Below are positions 9,139 to 19,368 of a stretch of 64,000 nucleotides of DNA, piece by piece. Where the stretch lies: contig NZ_VOBG01000001.1 of assembly GCF_008369295.1 (NCBI RefSeq), positions 310,001-374,000 of the forward strand, read 5' to 3'. Numbering within the stretch: the stretch's first letter is position 1; each line of letters opens with the position of its first letter. A model generated the notes under the pieces. It saw only the letters and a list, made by a program, of their open reading frames with translations. It searched no databases and was not told the origin of the DNA. Source of the DNA: Pseudomonas sp. ANT_H4. GTDB lineage: Bacteria; Pseudomonadota; Gammaproteobacteria; Pseudomonadales; Pseudomonadaceae. Made by a program: the position numbers and the translations under genes.

Positions 9139-9618
9139 ATGAAATACCGACTTTGCGGCCTGCTGCTTATTGCACAGGCCACCACTGCCCTGGCGGTCGA
9201 AACACCACCGACCGAAGATGACAAAGGCTTCTGGTACGTCCAGACCAGCGTCTACACCCGGCACTTTGCCCCAGACCCCGAGCACAACAACAACCAGGAC
9301 CTGATTGGCCTGGAGCGCAATGAAGCTTCGGGCCTGGTGTATGGCGGGGCGACGTTTCGCAACTCGTTCAGTCAGCGGTCCTACTACGCCTATGCCGGCA
9401 AGCGCTATGACATGACCGACTATCCGGTGTACCTGAAGCTGACCGGCGGGGTGATCCAGGGCTATCGCGGCAAGTACCGCGACAAGATCCCGCTGAACCG
9501 TTTTGGCGTGGCGCCGGTGATCATTCCGTCAGTGGGCGTTAACTATGGGCCTGTGGCCGGGGAGTTTGTGTTGCTGGGGTTTAATGCGGCGATGGTGACG
9601 ACGGGGCTGCGGTTTTGA
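9139..9618 (+). CDS. Small outer-membrane beta-barrel, possible divergent PagP palmitoyltransferase
   Basis: The 159-residue product has a signal peptide (about 1-19, ending ALA) and a chain that ends in Phe (GLRF), as outer-membrane barrels do. The C-terminal segment NRFGVAPVIIPSVGVNYGPV resembles the PagP stretch with the same Pro-rich strand and VGYGPV turn. A His in YTRHFAPD (about residue 42) and Ser residues in RNSFSQRS are candidates for the His/Ser active-site pair. PagP moves palmitate from phospholipid to lipid A; pseudomonads have a divergent form that simple searches miss. A conserved barrel of unknown function is the alternative. Confidence 0.5.
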   Translation: MKYRLCGLLLIAQATTALAVETPPTEDDKGFWYVQTSVYTRHFAPDPEHNNNQDLIGLERNEASGLVYGGATFRNSFSQRSYYAYAGKRYDMTDYPVYLKLTGGVIQGYRGKYRDKIPLNRFGVAPVIIPSVGVNYGPVAGEFVLLGFNAAMVTTGLRF

Positions 9619-9622
9619 TTGC

Positions 9623-9662
9623 TGTGGCGAGCGGGCTTTCCACAACAAGCCCGTTCGCCACA
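9623..9662. repeat. REP-type palindrome
   Basis: Arms TGTGGCGAGCGGGCTT and AAGCCCGTTCGCCACA pair at 15 of 16 positions around an 8-base loop. It lies between the PagP-like gene and the convergent flavoreductase. Confidence 0.7.
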
Positions 9663-9684
9663 GGATACTCGGCAGCCTTTGAGG

Positions 9685-10653
9685 TTAGGACCTTGGGGCA
9701 TAGGCAAACACATCGGCACGCATCTGGTGCGCATCCATGCCGGCCGTCACCAACGCATCCAGCGTGGCATAGATCATCGCCGGGGAACCGCTGGCGTAGA
9801 CATGCACGGCCTTGAGTTCGCTGATGTCTTCGCACACTGCTTCATGCAACATTCCGCAGCGCCCTTCCCAACCGCAAAGGTCGCTGACCACTTTGTGCAG
9901 GAACAGGTTGGACAGTTGCTTCCACTGCTCCCAATGCTCGATCTGATAAAAGTCGTCGGGACGACGCACGCCCCAATACAGGTGCACCGGGTGTTTGAAA
10001 CCGCTGGCCCGGCAATGTTCGATCAGGCTGTGCATCTGCGCCATGCCGGTACCGGCGGCGATCAACACCAGCGGCCCGTCGGGCAATTCCGCCAGGTGAG
10101 TATCACCAAACGGAAATTCGACCCGCGCCATCTGGTTGCGTTGCAACTGCTCGATCAGGCTACGGGCACTGTCTTCGCGGACCAGCACATGCAGCTCAAG
10201 CTCACGTCCACCGTGGGGGGCCGAGGCCAGTGAAAACGCCGACTTCTCGCCGTTTTCCCGCTCAATCATCAAGTACTGCCCGGCGTGATAACGCACTGGC
10301 TTGCCGGCCGGCGCCCGCAAGCGGACGCGCCAGACATCACCGCCGATGTCCACGCACTCGCTCAGTTGGCACGACAGCTTGCGCACGGGCAACTCTCCCG
10401 GCGCCAACACGCCATCCCATAGAACGATGCAATCCTCCAGCGGCTCGGCAATGCAGGTATAGAATTCGCCATGGTCACGCACCTCGCCGGCCTGCTGCAC
10501 GCGGCCCTCGACCAGCAGTGCCGCGCACACGTGGCACACGCCGTTGCGACAGGCCTGGGGGCAATCGTAGCCCAGGCGCCGCGCGCCATCGAGAATCCGC
10601 TCACCGGGCACAAGCTCAAGTACCGCACCGGAAGGCTGCAGGGTTACACGCAT
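9685..10653 (-). CDS. 2Fe-2S/FAD/NAD(P)H reductase (CDP-6-deoxy-glucoseen reductase-like)
   Basis: A 322-residue single-chain electron-transfer enzyme. It has a plant-type ferredoxin domain (about 1-90) with cysteines in CPQACRNGVCHVC plus a distal Cys, an FAD-binding barrel (about 100-200, with RYHAGQYLMIE) and an NAD(P)H domain with LIAAGTGMAQMHSL. Databases often call it CDP-6-deoxy-delta-3,4-glucoseen reductase, but no deoxysugar genes lie here. Its start overlaps the ubiD stop by one base (TGATG), implying coupled translation and perhaps a shared redox role. The upstream ORF extension is rejected because ATG at 10653 fits the domain boundary. Confidence 0.85.
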   Translation of the reverse strand: MRVTLQPSGAVLELVPGERILDGARRLGYDCPQACRNGVCHVCAALLVEGRVQQAGEVRDHGEFYTCIAEPLEDCIVLWDGVLAPGELPVRKLSCQLSECVDIGGDVWRVRLRAPAGKPVRYHAGQYLMIERENGEKSAFSLASAPHGGRELELHVLVREDSARSLIEQLQRNQMARVEFPFGDTHLAELPDGPLVLIAAGTGMAQMHSLIEHCRASGFKHPVHLYWGVRRPDDFYQIEHWEQWKQLSNLFLHKVVSDLCGWEGRCGMLHEAVCEDISELKAVHVYASGSPAMIYATLDALVTAGMDAHQMRADVFAYAPRS

Positions 10654-12119
10654 CAATCTATTCCTAATTCTTTCCAGAGCGCATCGATACGAGCAGTCAC
10701 CGCCTCGTCCTTGACGATCACCCGGCCCCACTCGCGGGTGGTTTCACCCGGCCATTTATGGGTGGCATCCAGGCCCATTTTTGATCCCAGGCCTGATACC
10801 GGCGAGGCGAAGTCGAGGTAGTCGATTGGCGTGTTGTCGATCATCACCGTGTCGCGCTTGGGGTCCATGCGCGTGGTAATGGCCCAGATCACGTCATTCC
10901 AGTCCCGGGCGTTGATGTCGTCGTCGGTCACAATAACGAACTTGGTGTACATGAACTGTCGTAAAAACGACCAGACACCGAGCATTACCCGCTTGGCGTG
11001 GCCCGGATACGACTTCTTCATGGTCACGATGGCCATGCGATACGAGCAACCTTCAGGCGGCAGGTAGAAGTCGGTGATTTCCGGAAACTGCTTCTGCAGG
11101 ATAGGCACGAATACTTCGTTCAGCGCCACGCCGAGAATCGCCGGCTCATCGGGCGGGCGGCCCGTGTAGGTGCTGTGGTAGATCGGCTTGATCCGGTGGG
11201 TGATGCGCTCGACGGTGAACACTGGGAAGCTGTCGACTTCGTTGTAGTAGCCGGTGTGGTCGCCATACGGACCTTCAGCAGCCATCTCCCCGGGATGTAT
11301 CACGCCTTCGAGGATAATTTCGGCAGTCGCCGGCACTTGCAGGTCGTTGCCACGGCACTTCACCAGCTCGGTGCGATTACCGCGCAGCAATCCGGCAAAG
11401 GCGTATTCGGACAGGCTGTCGGGCACCGGCGTCACCGCGCCGAGGATGGTTGCCGGGTCTGCGCCCAGGGCCACGGCGACCGGGAACGGTTTGCCGGGAT
11501 GCTTCTCGCACCACTCGCGATAATCCAGCGCACCACCTCGGTGACTCAGCCAACGCATGATGACCTTGTTGCGGCCGATCACTTGCTGACGGTAAATGCC
11601 GAGGTTCTGGCGGTCCTTGTTCGGGCCCTTGGTAACGGTCAGGCCCCAGGTGATCAGCGGGCCAACGTCGCCGGGCCAGCAGGTTTGCACCGGAAGCATG
11701 CCAAGGTCGACGTCATCGCCTTCGATGACGACTTCCTGGCATACCGCATCCTTGACCACCTTGGGGGCCATGGCAATGATCTTGCGGAAGATCGGCAGCT
11801 TCGACCAGGCGTCTTTCAGGCCCTTGGGTGGCTCGGGCTCCTTGAGGAAGGCCAGCAGCTTGCCAATCTCGCGCAACTCGCTGACCGCTTCGGCACCCAT
11901 GCCAAAGGCCACTCGCTCGGGGGTGCCGAACAGGTTGCCGAGCACCGGAATATCAAAGCCCACCGGTTTTTCGAACAGCAACGCCGGGCCCTTGTTACGC
12001 AAGGTGCGGTCGCAAATCTCAGTCATTTCCAGGACCGGGGAAATCGGCACCTGGATACGTTTCAACTCTCCGCGCTGCTCAAGTTGCTGCACGAAATCCC
12101 GAAGATCCTTGAATTTCAT
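10653..12119 (-). CDS. ubiD: UbiD, 4-hydroxy-3-polyprenylbenzoate decarboxylase
   Basis: A 488-residue member of the UbiD family that decarboxylates 3-polyprenyl-4-hydroxybenzoate in ubiquinone synthesis, using prenylated FMN made by UbiX (not in this window). The N-terminus [20 protein letters not shown] and the prenyl-FMN/metal region around [20 protein letters not shown] are typical; the length is close to the E. coli enzyme (about 497). The GTG four codons upstream is a less likely start. The gene is followed with a one-base overlap by the Fe-S flavoreductase. Confidence 0.95.
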   Translation of the reverse strand: MKFKDLRDFVQQLEQRGELKRIQVPISPVLEMTEICDRTLRNKGPALLFEKPVGFDIPVLGNLFGTPERVAFGMGAEAVSELREIGKLLAFLKEPEPPKGLKDAWSKLPIFRKIIAMAPKVVKDAVCQEVVIEGDDVDLGMLPVQTCWPGDVGPLITWGLTVTKGPNKDRQNLGIYRQQVIGRNKVIMRWLSHRGGALDYREWCEKHPGKPFPVAVALGADPATILGAVTPVPDSLSEYAFAGLLRGNRTELVKCRGNDLQVPATAEIILEGVIHPGEMAAEGPYGDHTGYYNEVDSFPVFTVERITHRIKPIYHSTYTGRPPDEPAILGVALNEVFVPILQKQFPEITDFYLPPEGCSYRMAIVTMKKSYPGHAKRVMLGVWSFLRQFMYTKFVIVTDDDINARDWNDVIWAITTRMDPKRDTVMIDNTPIDYLDFASPVSGLGSKMGLDATHKWPGETTREWGRVIVKDEAVTARIDALWKELGID

Positions 12120-12209
12120 TAACCATGCCACCCGTAAAATAGGCGTACATCCTACCTGCTCTGAGGGCGGCTGGCAGCTTATCGCGGTGCAATTGAGTGC
12201 CGCGCACGC

Positions 12210-14192
12210 TTAATTGGCCGTCAGCCCTCGCGATTGCAGCGAACTGAACAACGGCTCCAGAAAACCCTCAATGTAGCGCGCGCCCACCTCGGAAATGTGG
12301 TTGTCGTCGGTATACAGCGCCTGGCCATTGAGTTCGACCCGGCACAGGCTGTCGATAGCACACAACCGGGACGCAGGGTCCAACGCTACGACGCCTGAGT
12401 CGGCGGCGGCCATCTGATCGAACAACTGGTTGATGAACCCCTGGCGCTGCAAGTGCTGAGCCAGCGGTAATCCTTGGCCTTCCACCGGCCGATGGAGCAT
12501 CGCCAGACGGCTCAGGCGGTACGGCACGCTAAACTCCTGCAGCGGCACTTCCTTGACCAGCCAGACCCGATGCCCTGCGGCGCGCAACCCGGCGACGCGC
12601 TCACGCATGCCCTCGGCGAAACGCTGTTCGGCAATAGCCTGCACGTAGTGGCCGGTGGCCGGGTCCTTGAGCGCATGCTCTTTGTCACCAGACGCCTGCC
12701 CATAAACGTATAGGCTCCAACGGGCCACCAGCACCACATCGCTGAAGGTTTGCTGGACCAGGACCTCCTGCACGCGCTGGTTGAAATGCGCACAACGGGG
12801 AATACCTTCCAGGCCTGCAAGGGGCACGCAGCCGGCAAAACTGGCCTGAACCAGGCTGATATCGTGTTTCTGCGCCCCATCCTCAAGGGCCGGGATCAAC
12901 GCCGTGGCATGGCTGTCGCCCCAGACCAGGGCGGAAACCGAGCGACTCTTGGGCCCGAAATGGCAGAAAAGCCGGTCATCAGGGGTGTCCTTCTCGGCCA
13001 GGCACGCCAACAGTTCCGGGCTCCACTCTTTGGCCTGGGCATAACGCAACGCCTCCTCGGACAGCCGCCAGGGCAAGCCATCGGTCCAGCGCAACGCTTG
13101 CCCGGCCAGGCCGATACAAAGAATGCCGACGCCCGCCGCAGCCAATATCGCCTTGCGTCCCGCCAACAAACGCTTTTCCCGGAACGGGCTTTCCACCAGC
13201 CGCCAGGACAGGTAACCCAGTCCCAGGGTCAACATAATCAGCCCAGCGAGCTCGAACGGCCCCAGACCATCGACGCTGGCATAACTGGCAAAAACAAACA
13301 CTGGCCAATGCCACAGGTACCAGGAATAGGAAATCAGCCCCAGCCCCACCAGCACTCGCGTGCCCAGCAGCCGTCCCATCAGCGTTTGCTGATGTCCGTT
13401 GGCCCATATCAGCCCGACCACGCCCAGCACCGGCAGCAACGCCGCCACACCTGGAAATGGCGTGCGGGGGTCAAAACAGAACACCGCCACCAGGATCAGC
13501 ACCATGGACACCAGGCTGACGCCTTGAGCCAGGGCCGGTGATGCGCGCCAGTTACGCTTGGGCTGTACCGCCAGCATGGCACCGGCAAGTAGCTCCCAGG
13601 CTCGCATCGGCAGCAGGAAGAAGGCTTTTTCCGGGTGATAAGCCACGGCCCAGACACTGAGCCCGAACGACACCAGCAACACCGCGAACAACGCCGTGCG
13701 CCAGTGTTTCAAGTAACGAGACAGCAGCGCCAGTAACAGCGGAAACAGGATGTAGAACTGCTCCTCCACCGCCAGCGACCAAGTGTGCAGCAAGGGCTTG
13801 AGGTCGGACGCCACGTCAAAGTAGCCGTCCTGACGCATAAACAGCAGGTTGGAGGTGAACAGCACCTGATAGCGCACCGAACGCCCCAGCTCTTCATAGT
13901 CCTTGGGCGCCAGCAGAAACCAGCCCATCAGCAGCGCCGCGATCATCATCACGAACAGCGCAGGCAGGATGCGCCGGGCACGACGGGCCCAGAAATCCAC
14001 GAAACTGAAACGATTGGATTGGCGCTCGCGCCAGATGATGGAAGTGATCAAGTAGCCAGAAATCACAAAGAACACGTCGACGCCAATAAAGCCGCCTGTG
14101 AACCCTGGAACGCCAAAATGGAATAACACTACAGCGATTACAGCTATTGCGCGCAGGCCGTCGATATCCCGTCGGTAAGCAAATGTGGTCAT
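12210..14192 (-). CDS. OafA/YrhL-type membrane acyltransferase with SGNH domain
   Basis: A 660-residue two-domain protein. The N-terminal acyltransferase-3 domain (about 1-340, ten or more helices) carries RDIDGLRAIAV, the His in VVLFHFG (about His25), GFIGVDVFFVISGYLIT and RRARRILPA. The C-terminal periplasmic SGNH domain has the nucleophile motif WGDSHA and the DDNHIS Asp/His near the end. Such proteins O-acetylate lipopolysaccharide O-antigen or other surface glycans. It lies between ubiD and rho in a conserved neighbourhood; no glycan cluster is adjacent. Confidence 0.88.
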   Translation of the reverse strand: MTTFAYRRDIDGLRAIAVIAVVLFHFGVPGFTGGFIGVDVFFVISGYLITSIIWRERQSNRFSFVDFWARRARRILPALFVMMIAALLMGWFLLAPKDYEELGRSVRYQVLFTSNLLFMRQDGYFDVASDLKPLLHTWSLAVEEQFYILFPLLLALLSRYLKHWRTALFAVLLVSFGLSVWAVAYHPEKAFFLLPMRAWELLAGAMLAVQPKRNWRASPALAQGVSLVSMVLILVAVFCFDPRTPFPGVAALLPVLGVVGLIWANGHQQTLMGRLLGTRVLVGLGLISYSWYLWHWPVFVFASYASVDGLGPFELAGLIMLTLGLGYLSWRLVESPFREKRLLAGRKAILAAAGVGILCIGLAGQALRWTDGLPWRLSEEALRYAQAKEWSPELLACLAEKDTPDDRLFCHFGPKSRSVSALVWGDSHATALIPALEDGAQKHDISLVQASFAGCVPLAGLEGIPRCAHFNQRVQEVLVQQTFSDVVLVARWSLYVYGQASGDKEHALKDPATGHYVQAIAEQRFAEGMRERVAGLRAAGHRVWLVKEVPLQEFSVPYRLSRLAMLHRPVEGQGLPLAQHLQRQGFINQLFDQMAAADSGVVALDPASRLCAIDSLCRVELNGQALYTDDNHISEVGARYIEGFLEPLFSSLQSRGLTAN

Positions 14193-14222
14193 AAAGTCTT
14201 ATTGTCAGTCAGATGCGAATGG

Positions 14223-14250
14223 GGTGAGCGTAGACGTGCTCACCTTTTTT
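14223..14250 (+). terminator. Orphan intrinsic-terminator-like hairpin, + strand
   Basis: A perfect 7-bp stem GGTGAGC/GCTCACC with an 8-base loop is followed by six T (14245-14250) on the + strand. No + strand gene ends here: the acyltransferase starts at 14192 on the other strand. It could stop antisense transcription or end an unannotated small RNA. Confidence 0.55.
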
Positions 14251-14300
14251 GTTTCTTAACAGACACGCATAGTGCCTAAACCTCCCTCTCTCGACACAAA

Positions 14301-14334
14301 AAAAATAGCGCCCCGTAGGGCGCCATCTTTTTTC
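14301..14334 (-). terminator. Intrinsic terminator of rho
   Basis: Read on the minus strand, GCGCCC-TACG-GGGCGC is followed by a long T-tract just after the rho stop. The + strand side also has a T-run, so it may work both ways. Confidence 0.8.
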
Positions 14335-14350
14335 GACCTGAAAAGTCGCG

Positions 14351-15610
<1,260 letters not shown>

Positions 15611-15807
15611 ATAGGAATGACGTAATCATTTATGGAGGGGGGGAATTAAGCTTTGGGCTTAATGAGGCCGCGCCGCAGAGAAGGCGACAGAATCGCGTAC
15701 TAATCGAAAAGAAGAGCGTCGGCGACGGCTTGCAGGGGGCAGTGGAGAAACCAGTGCGGGACCGAATGTACCACCTGAGTTTCAGAGCGTCTAGCCCTGA
15801 CTTACGA
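15611..15807 (-). other. rho: rho upstream leader region
   Basis: About 200 bases lie between the trxA terminator and the rho start, with no credible gene. It most likely holds the rho promoter and an untranslated leader. No clear -35/-10 pair stands out. Confidence 0.4.
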
Positions 15808-15838
15808 AAAAGCCCCGCAATTTGCGGGGCTTTTTTTA
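15808..15838 (-). terminator. Bidirectional terminator after trxA
   Basis: The stem AGCCCCGCAA/TTGCGGGGCT has A-runs on the left and T7 on the right, giving a U-tract on either strand. On the minus strand it closes the trxA transcript seven bases after its stop. Confidence 0.85.
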
Positions 15839-15844
15839 CGACGC

Positions 15845-16174
15845 TTAGATGTTGGCGTCGAGGAATGCTTGCAACTGGGACTTGGACAGTGCGCCGACCT
15901 TGGTGGCTTCGACGTTGCCGTTCTTGAACAGCATCAGCGTCGGGATACCACGCACGCCATGCTTGGCCGGGGTTTCCTGGTTGTCGTCGATGTTCAGCTT
16001 GGCAATGGTCAGTTTGCCTGCGTAAGTGGTAGCAATGTCGTCCAGGACCGGAGCGATCATTTTGCAAGGACCACACCATTCAGCCCAGTAGTCAACCAGC
16101 ACCGGGCCTTGGGCCTGAAGTACTTCTGCCTCAAAGGTCGCGTCGGTGACGTGCTTGATAAGATCGTTGCTCAT
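15845..16174 (-). CDS. trxA: Thioredoxin 1
   Basis: A 109-residue thioredoxin with the redox motif WCGPC (Cys34, Cys37) and the cis-proline motif GIPTLM. It reduces protein disulfides in the cytoplasm using electrons from thioredoxin reductase. The chosen ATG ([19 protein letters not shown]) gives the normal length and follows a GGAGACATCC ribosome site; the frame is open 14 codons further with no support. It is the gene upstream of rho, separated by a strong terminator. Confidence 0.96.
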   Translation of the reverse strand: MSNDLIKHVTDATFEAEVLQAQGPVLVDYWAEWCGPCKMIAPVLDDIATTYAGKLTIAKLNIDDNQETPAKHGVRGIPTLMLFKNGNVEATKVGALSKSQLQAFLDANI

Positions 16175-16295
16175 GGATGTCTCCGGGTTGTAAGCAAAAA
16201 AAACGTTGCCCATCATAGCTGCCCTTCCCTCGTTCAGGAAGCCGCCTCTGATTGAGTCTTGCTATGGTGGTGCATGAGTTTGGGTATAGCCCAAC

Positions 16296-16991
16296 TTAAG
16301 GTGCGACGGGAGTAATGAAGGCAATTCCTGTACGCAACGCCGCATTGCGTACGTGTTCCTGCATGGTTTTCTGCGCCACCCCGCTAGCGCGCCGGGCCAG
16401 CGCCCGGAGAATCTTGCGGTGCTCCTGCCAGGTTTCCATGGCACGCTCCGGCCGGATGAACGGTAGCTTCTGGCTCTCCAGAAACACCTCGGCACTGGCA
16501 CTGAGAATGCTGAGCATCGCCTGATTGCCGCTGGCCTGGAGGATGTGCTGGTGGAATTCGAAGTCTAGCCGGGCCGACGCCTCAAAGTCGCCGATCTTGA
16601 ACTCCTTGCGCATCGCCTCGACATTATCTTCCAGGAGATCCAGCTCATCGGTGGTCAACGTCACCGCCGCCAGCCCCGCCGCGAACCCTTCCAGGGCGTA
16701 GCGCAGTTGAAAGATGTCCAGCGGCGTGGCCTGCGCAGCAAAAGGCCAGGCCAGCCCCGGGGTTTCCTCGGGCGCTTGTACGAACACACCTTTACCTGGC
16801 TGCACACTGACCACGCCCAAAGCGCTGAGGGAAGACAAGGCTTCGCGCAACGAGGCGCGACTCACGCCCAATTGCAGCGCCAGGTCGCGCTGGGAGGGCA
16901 GCGCATCGCCCGGCCCGAAACCCTCTTCAGCGATCAGTTTGCGGATGGCTTGCAACGCCACCTCCGGTACGGCCTGCGCGATGGAATTCAT
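16296..16991 (-). CDS. FadR-subfamily GntR transcription regulator
   Basis: A 231-residue regulator. The winged helix-turn-helix (about 10-75) carries LPSQRDLALQLGVSRASLREAL and VQPGKGVFV; a C-terminal FCD ligand domain (about 90-215) has the metal-binding His pattern (DFEFHQHIL and EHRKIL/EHVRNA). It is divergent from an amino-acid-type ABC importer with 254 bp between, so it probably controls that importer and itself in response to the imported substrate. A near-perfect FadR-type palindrome lies in the gap. Confidence 0.88.
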   Translation of the reverse strand: MNSIAQAVPEVALQAIRKLIAEEGFGPGDALPSQRDLALQLGVSRASLREALSSLSALGVVSVQPGKGVFVQAPEETPGLAWPFAAQATPLDIFQLRYALEGFAAGLAAVTLTTDELDLLEDNVEAMRKEFKIGDFEASARLDFEFHQHILQASGNQAMLSILSASAEVFLESQKLPFIRPERAMETWQEHRKILRALARRASGVAQKTMQEHVRNAALRTGIAFITPVAP

Positions 16992-17010
16992 AAAAACTCA
17001 AGTTTCCAGT

Positions 17011-17028
17011 CAACTGATCGGCTAGTTG
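17011..17028. promoter_or_regulatory. Inverted repeat CAACT-N8-AGTTG
   Basis: A short inverted repeat lies 20 bp before the regulator start, in the regulator promoter region. It might be an autoregulatory site, but its half-sites differ from those of the palindrome at 17118. Confidence 0.25.
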
Positions 17029-17117
17029 TAAAGCTATTCGCACCAGCCGGCAAGCCACGCCCTAAAGGGGCTCGTGGGGTTTTGGCAACGCTCGAAAAGG
17101 GTGCAAAAAGCGCAGTA

Positions 17118-17132
17118 ACTGTTCAGACCAGT
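17118..17132. promoter_or_regulatory. Candidate FadR-family operator
   Basis: ACTGTTCAGACCAGT differs from a perfect ACTGGTC-A-GACCAGT palindrome at one position. TGGTC/GACCA half-sites are typical for FadR, PdhR and LldR-type regulators. It lies midway between the divergent GntR gene and the importer. Confidence 0.55.
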
Positions 17133-17245
17133 AAGACCGCCGTAGCTCAACAAGTACCGATCTTTCAGCCGATCCAGGCAGTGATGGCATGGGCTGTGCA
17201 CTGGCAGAAATCAGAAAATCCCTTCGCCCTTTTCGGAGAGTTGCC

Positions 17246-18031
17246 ATGACCAAGCGTTGCAGCGTCCTGCTCACTGCCCTGTTTGCCAGCCTGATGCTGA
17301 GCCAGGCGCCCGCACAGGCTGACAGCCTGGACGATATCGTTGCCCGTGGCACCCTCAAGGTCGCCGTGCCTCAGGACTTCCCGCCGTTTGGTTCGGTAGG
17401 ACCCGACATGAAGCCTCGCGGCCTGGATATCGATACCGCAAAACTGTTGGCCGACCAGCTCAAGGTCAAGCTGGAACTGACCCCAGTCAACAGCACCAAT
17501 CGCATTCCGTTCCTGACCACCGGCAAGGTCGACCTAGTGATTTCCAGCCTGGGCAAGAATCCGGAGCGGGAAAAAGTCATCGATTTCTCCAAAGCTTATG
17601 CGCCGTTCTACCTGGCGGTCTTCGGTCCGCCTGACGCCACGATCAGCACCCTCGACGACCTCAAGGGCAAAACCATCAGCGTGACCCGTGGTGCCATCGA
17701 AGACATCGAGCTGACCGCCGTCGCGCCCAAAGAAGCCACCATCAAGCGCTTTGAAGACAACAATTCAACCATCGCCGCCTACCTCGCAGGCCAGGTAGAC
17801 CTGATCGCCAGCGGCAACGTGGTCATGGTGGCCATCAGCGCGCGCAATCCCAAGCGCGTGCCGGCACTGAAAGTGAAGCTCAAGGACTCGCCGGTCTACG
17901 TGGGCGTGAACAAGAACGAGCCAGCGCTGCTGGACAAGGTCAACCAGATCCTGGTCGCGGCCAAGGCCGACGGCAGCCTGGAAAAGAACGCAAAACTGTG
18001 GCTCAAAGAGCCGCTGCCAACTGATCTCTAA
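17246..18031 (+). CDS. Periplasmic amino-acid-binding protein of ABC importer
   Basis: A 261-residue family-3 solute-binding protein. It has a signal peptide (about 1-25, ending AQA) and the conserved segments LKVAVPQDFPPFG, GLDIDTAKLLADQL, GKVDLVISSLGKNPERE and FSKAYAPFYLAV. The ATG at 17246 follows CGGAGAGTTGCC and starts the signal peptide; the 19-codon upstream extension does not fit. It delivers a polar amino acid or related compound to the two permeases encoded next. Exact ligand unknown. Confidence 0.9.
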   Translation: MTKRCSVLLTALFASLMLSQAPAQADSLDDIVARGTLKVAVPQDFPPFGSVGPDMKPRGLDIDTAKLLADQLKVKLELTPVNSTNRIPFLTTGKVDLVISSLGKNPEREKVIDFSKAYAPFYLAVFGPPDATISTLDDLKGKTISVTRGAIEDIELTAVAPKEATIKRFEDNNSTIAAYLAGQVDLIASGNVVMVAISARNPKRVPALKVKLKDSPVYVGVNKNEPALLDKVNQILVAAKADGSLEKNAKLWLKEPLPTDL

Positions 18032-18052
18032 TCGCTGCGAAGAGGGTTAGAT

Positions 18053-18721
18053 ATGGCCTATCAATTTGACTTTGTGCCAGTCCTGGCCAATACCGATCTG
18101 TTGCTGCGCGGCGCGCTGTTCACACTTGAGCTGACCGCCATCGGCGCGGTGCTGGGCGTCGCCCTGGGGATCGCCGGGGCAGTGGTGCGGGCGTGGAAGA
18201 TCCAGCCGTTTTGCTGGATCTTCGGGGTGTATGTCGAATTGATCCGCAATACGCCGTTCCTGGTGCAGTTGTTTTTCATCTTCTTCGGTTTGCCCTCCCT
18301 CGGCCTGCAGATTTCCGAATGGCAGGCGGCTGTACTGGCGATGGTGATCAACCTGGGGGCCTACTCCACGGAGATTATCCGTGCCGGCATCCAGGCCATT
18401 CCTCGTGGACAGCTGGAAGCCGCGGCGGCGCTGGCGATGACCCGCTTCGAGGCGTTCCGCCATGTGGTGCTGCTGCCGGCGCTGGGCAAGGTCTGGCCCG
18501 CCCTGAGCAGCCAGATCATTATCGTAATGCTCGGCTCGGCAGTCTGTTCGCAAATCGCCACTGAGGAGTTGAGCTTTGCCGCCAACTTTATCCAGTCGCG
18601 CAACTTCCGCGCTTTTGAAACCTATGCCCTGACCACCCTGGTCTACCTGTGCATGGCGTTGATGATCCGTCAGTTACTCAATTGGATCGGCCGCCGCTAT
18701 GTGATGAGAAACAGTCGATGA
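18053..18721 (+). CDS. Amino-acid ABC importer permease 1
   Basis: A 222-residue HisM/GlnP-type permease with about five helices. It has the family segment VELIRNTPFLVQLFFIFFGLP and the cytoplasmic EAA loop (QLEAAAALAMTRFEAFRHVVLP) that contacts the ATPase. It starts 21 bp after the binding-protein gene and overlaps permease 2 by four bases (ATGA). Confidence 0.92.
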   Translation: MAYQFDFVPVLANTDLLLRGALFTLELTAIGAVLGVALGIAGAVVRAWKIQPFCWIFGVYVELIRNTPFLVQLFFIFFGLPSLGLQISEWQAAVLAMVINLGAYSTEIIRAGIQAIPRGQLEAAAALAMTRFEAFRHVVLLPALGKVWPALSSQIIIVMLGSAVCSQIATEELSFAANFIQSRNFRAFETYALTTLVYLCMALMIRQLLNWIGRRYVMRNSR

Positions 18722-19368
18722 GTGATTTTTCCTTCTGGGACATCGTGCGCAACCTGCTCACCGGCCTGCAATGGACCCTGCTGCTGTCGCTGGTAGCGTT
18801 TATTGGTGGCGGCCTGATCGGTTTGCTGGTGATGACGATGCGCATCAGCACCAAGGCGTTCCCACGCAACGTCGCGCGTACTTACATCGAACTGTTCCAG
18901 GGCACGCCGCTGTTGATGCAGCTGTTTTTGGTGTTCTTCGGCGTGGCCCTGCTGGGGATTGATATCTCACCCTGGCTGGCGGCGGCGATTGCCTTGACCC
19001 TGTTTACCAGCGCCTACCTGGCGGAGATCTGGCGTGGCTGCGTCGAATCCATCGTCCACGGGCAATGGGAAGCGTCGGCGAGCCTGGCCCTCAACCCGTA
19101 TGAGCAACTTCGCTACGTGATCTTGCCCCAAGCCCTGCGCATCGCCGTGGCGCCCACCGTAGGTTTCTCGGTGCAGGTGGTCAAAGGCACCGCCGTGACC
19201 TCGATCATCGGCTTCACCGAACTGACCAAGACCGGCGGCATGCTCGCCAATGCCACCTTCGAACCCTTCATGGTCTATGGCCTGGTGGCGCTGGGTTACT
19301 TCCTGCTCTGCTACCCCTTGTCCCTCAGTGCGCGCTACCTGGAAAGGAGACTGCATGCCTCTGCTTAG
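18718..19368 (+). CDS. Amino-acid ABC importer permease 2
   Basis: A 216-residue permease paralogous to the preceding one, with IELFQGTPLLMQLFLVFFGVA and EAA loop QWEASASLALNPYEQLRYVILP. The start codon lies in the ATGA overlap with permease 1. Its last 14 bases overlap the ATPase gene. The two permeases probably form a heterodimer channel. Confidence 0.92.
   Translation: MSDFSFWDIVRNLLTGLQWTLLLSLVAFIGGGLIGLLVMTMRISTKAFPRNVARTYIELFQGTPLLMQLFLVFFGVALLGIDISPWLAAAIALTLFTSAYLAEIWRGCVESIVHGQWEASASLALNPYEQLRYVILPQALRIAVAPTVGFSVQVVKGTAVTSIIGFTELTKTGGMLANATFEPFMVYGLVALGYFLLCYPLSLSARYLERRLHASA

Noticed and set aside
9685..10653. Deoxysugar biosynthesis role of the Fe-S flavoreductase
   Set aside because: No sugar-nucleotide genes nearby; coupled to ubiD instead.
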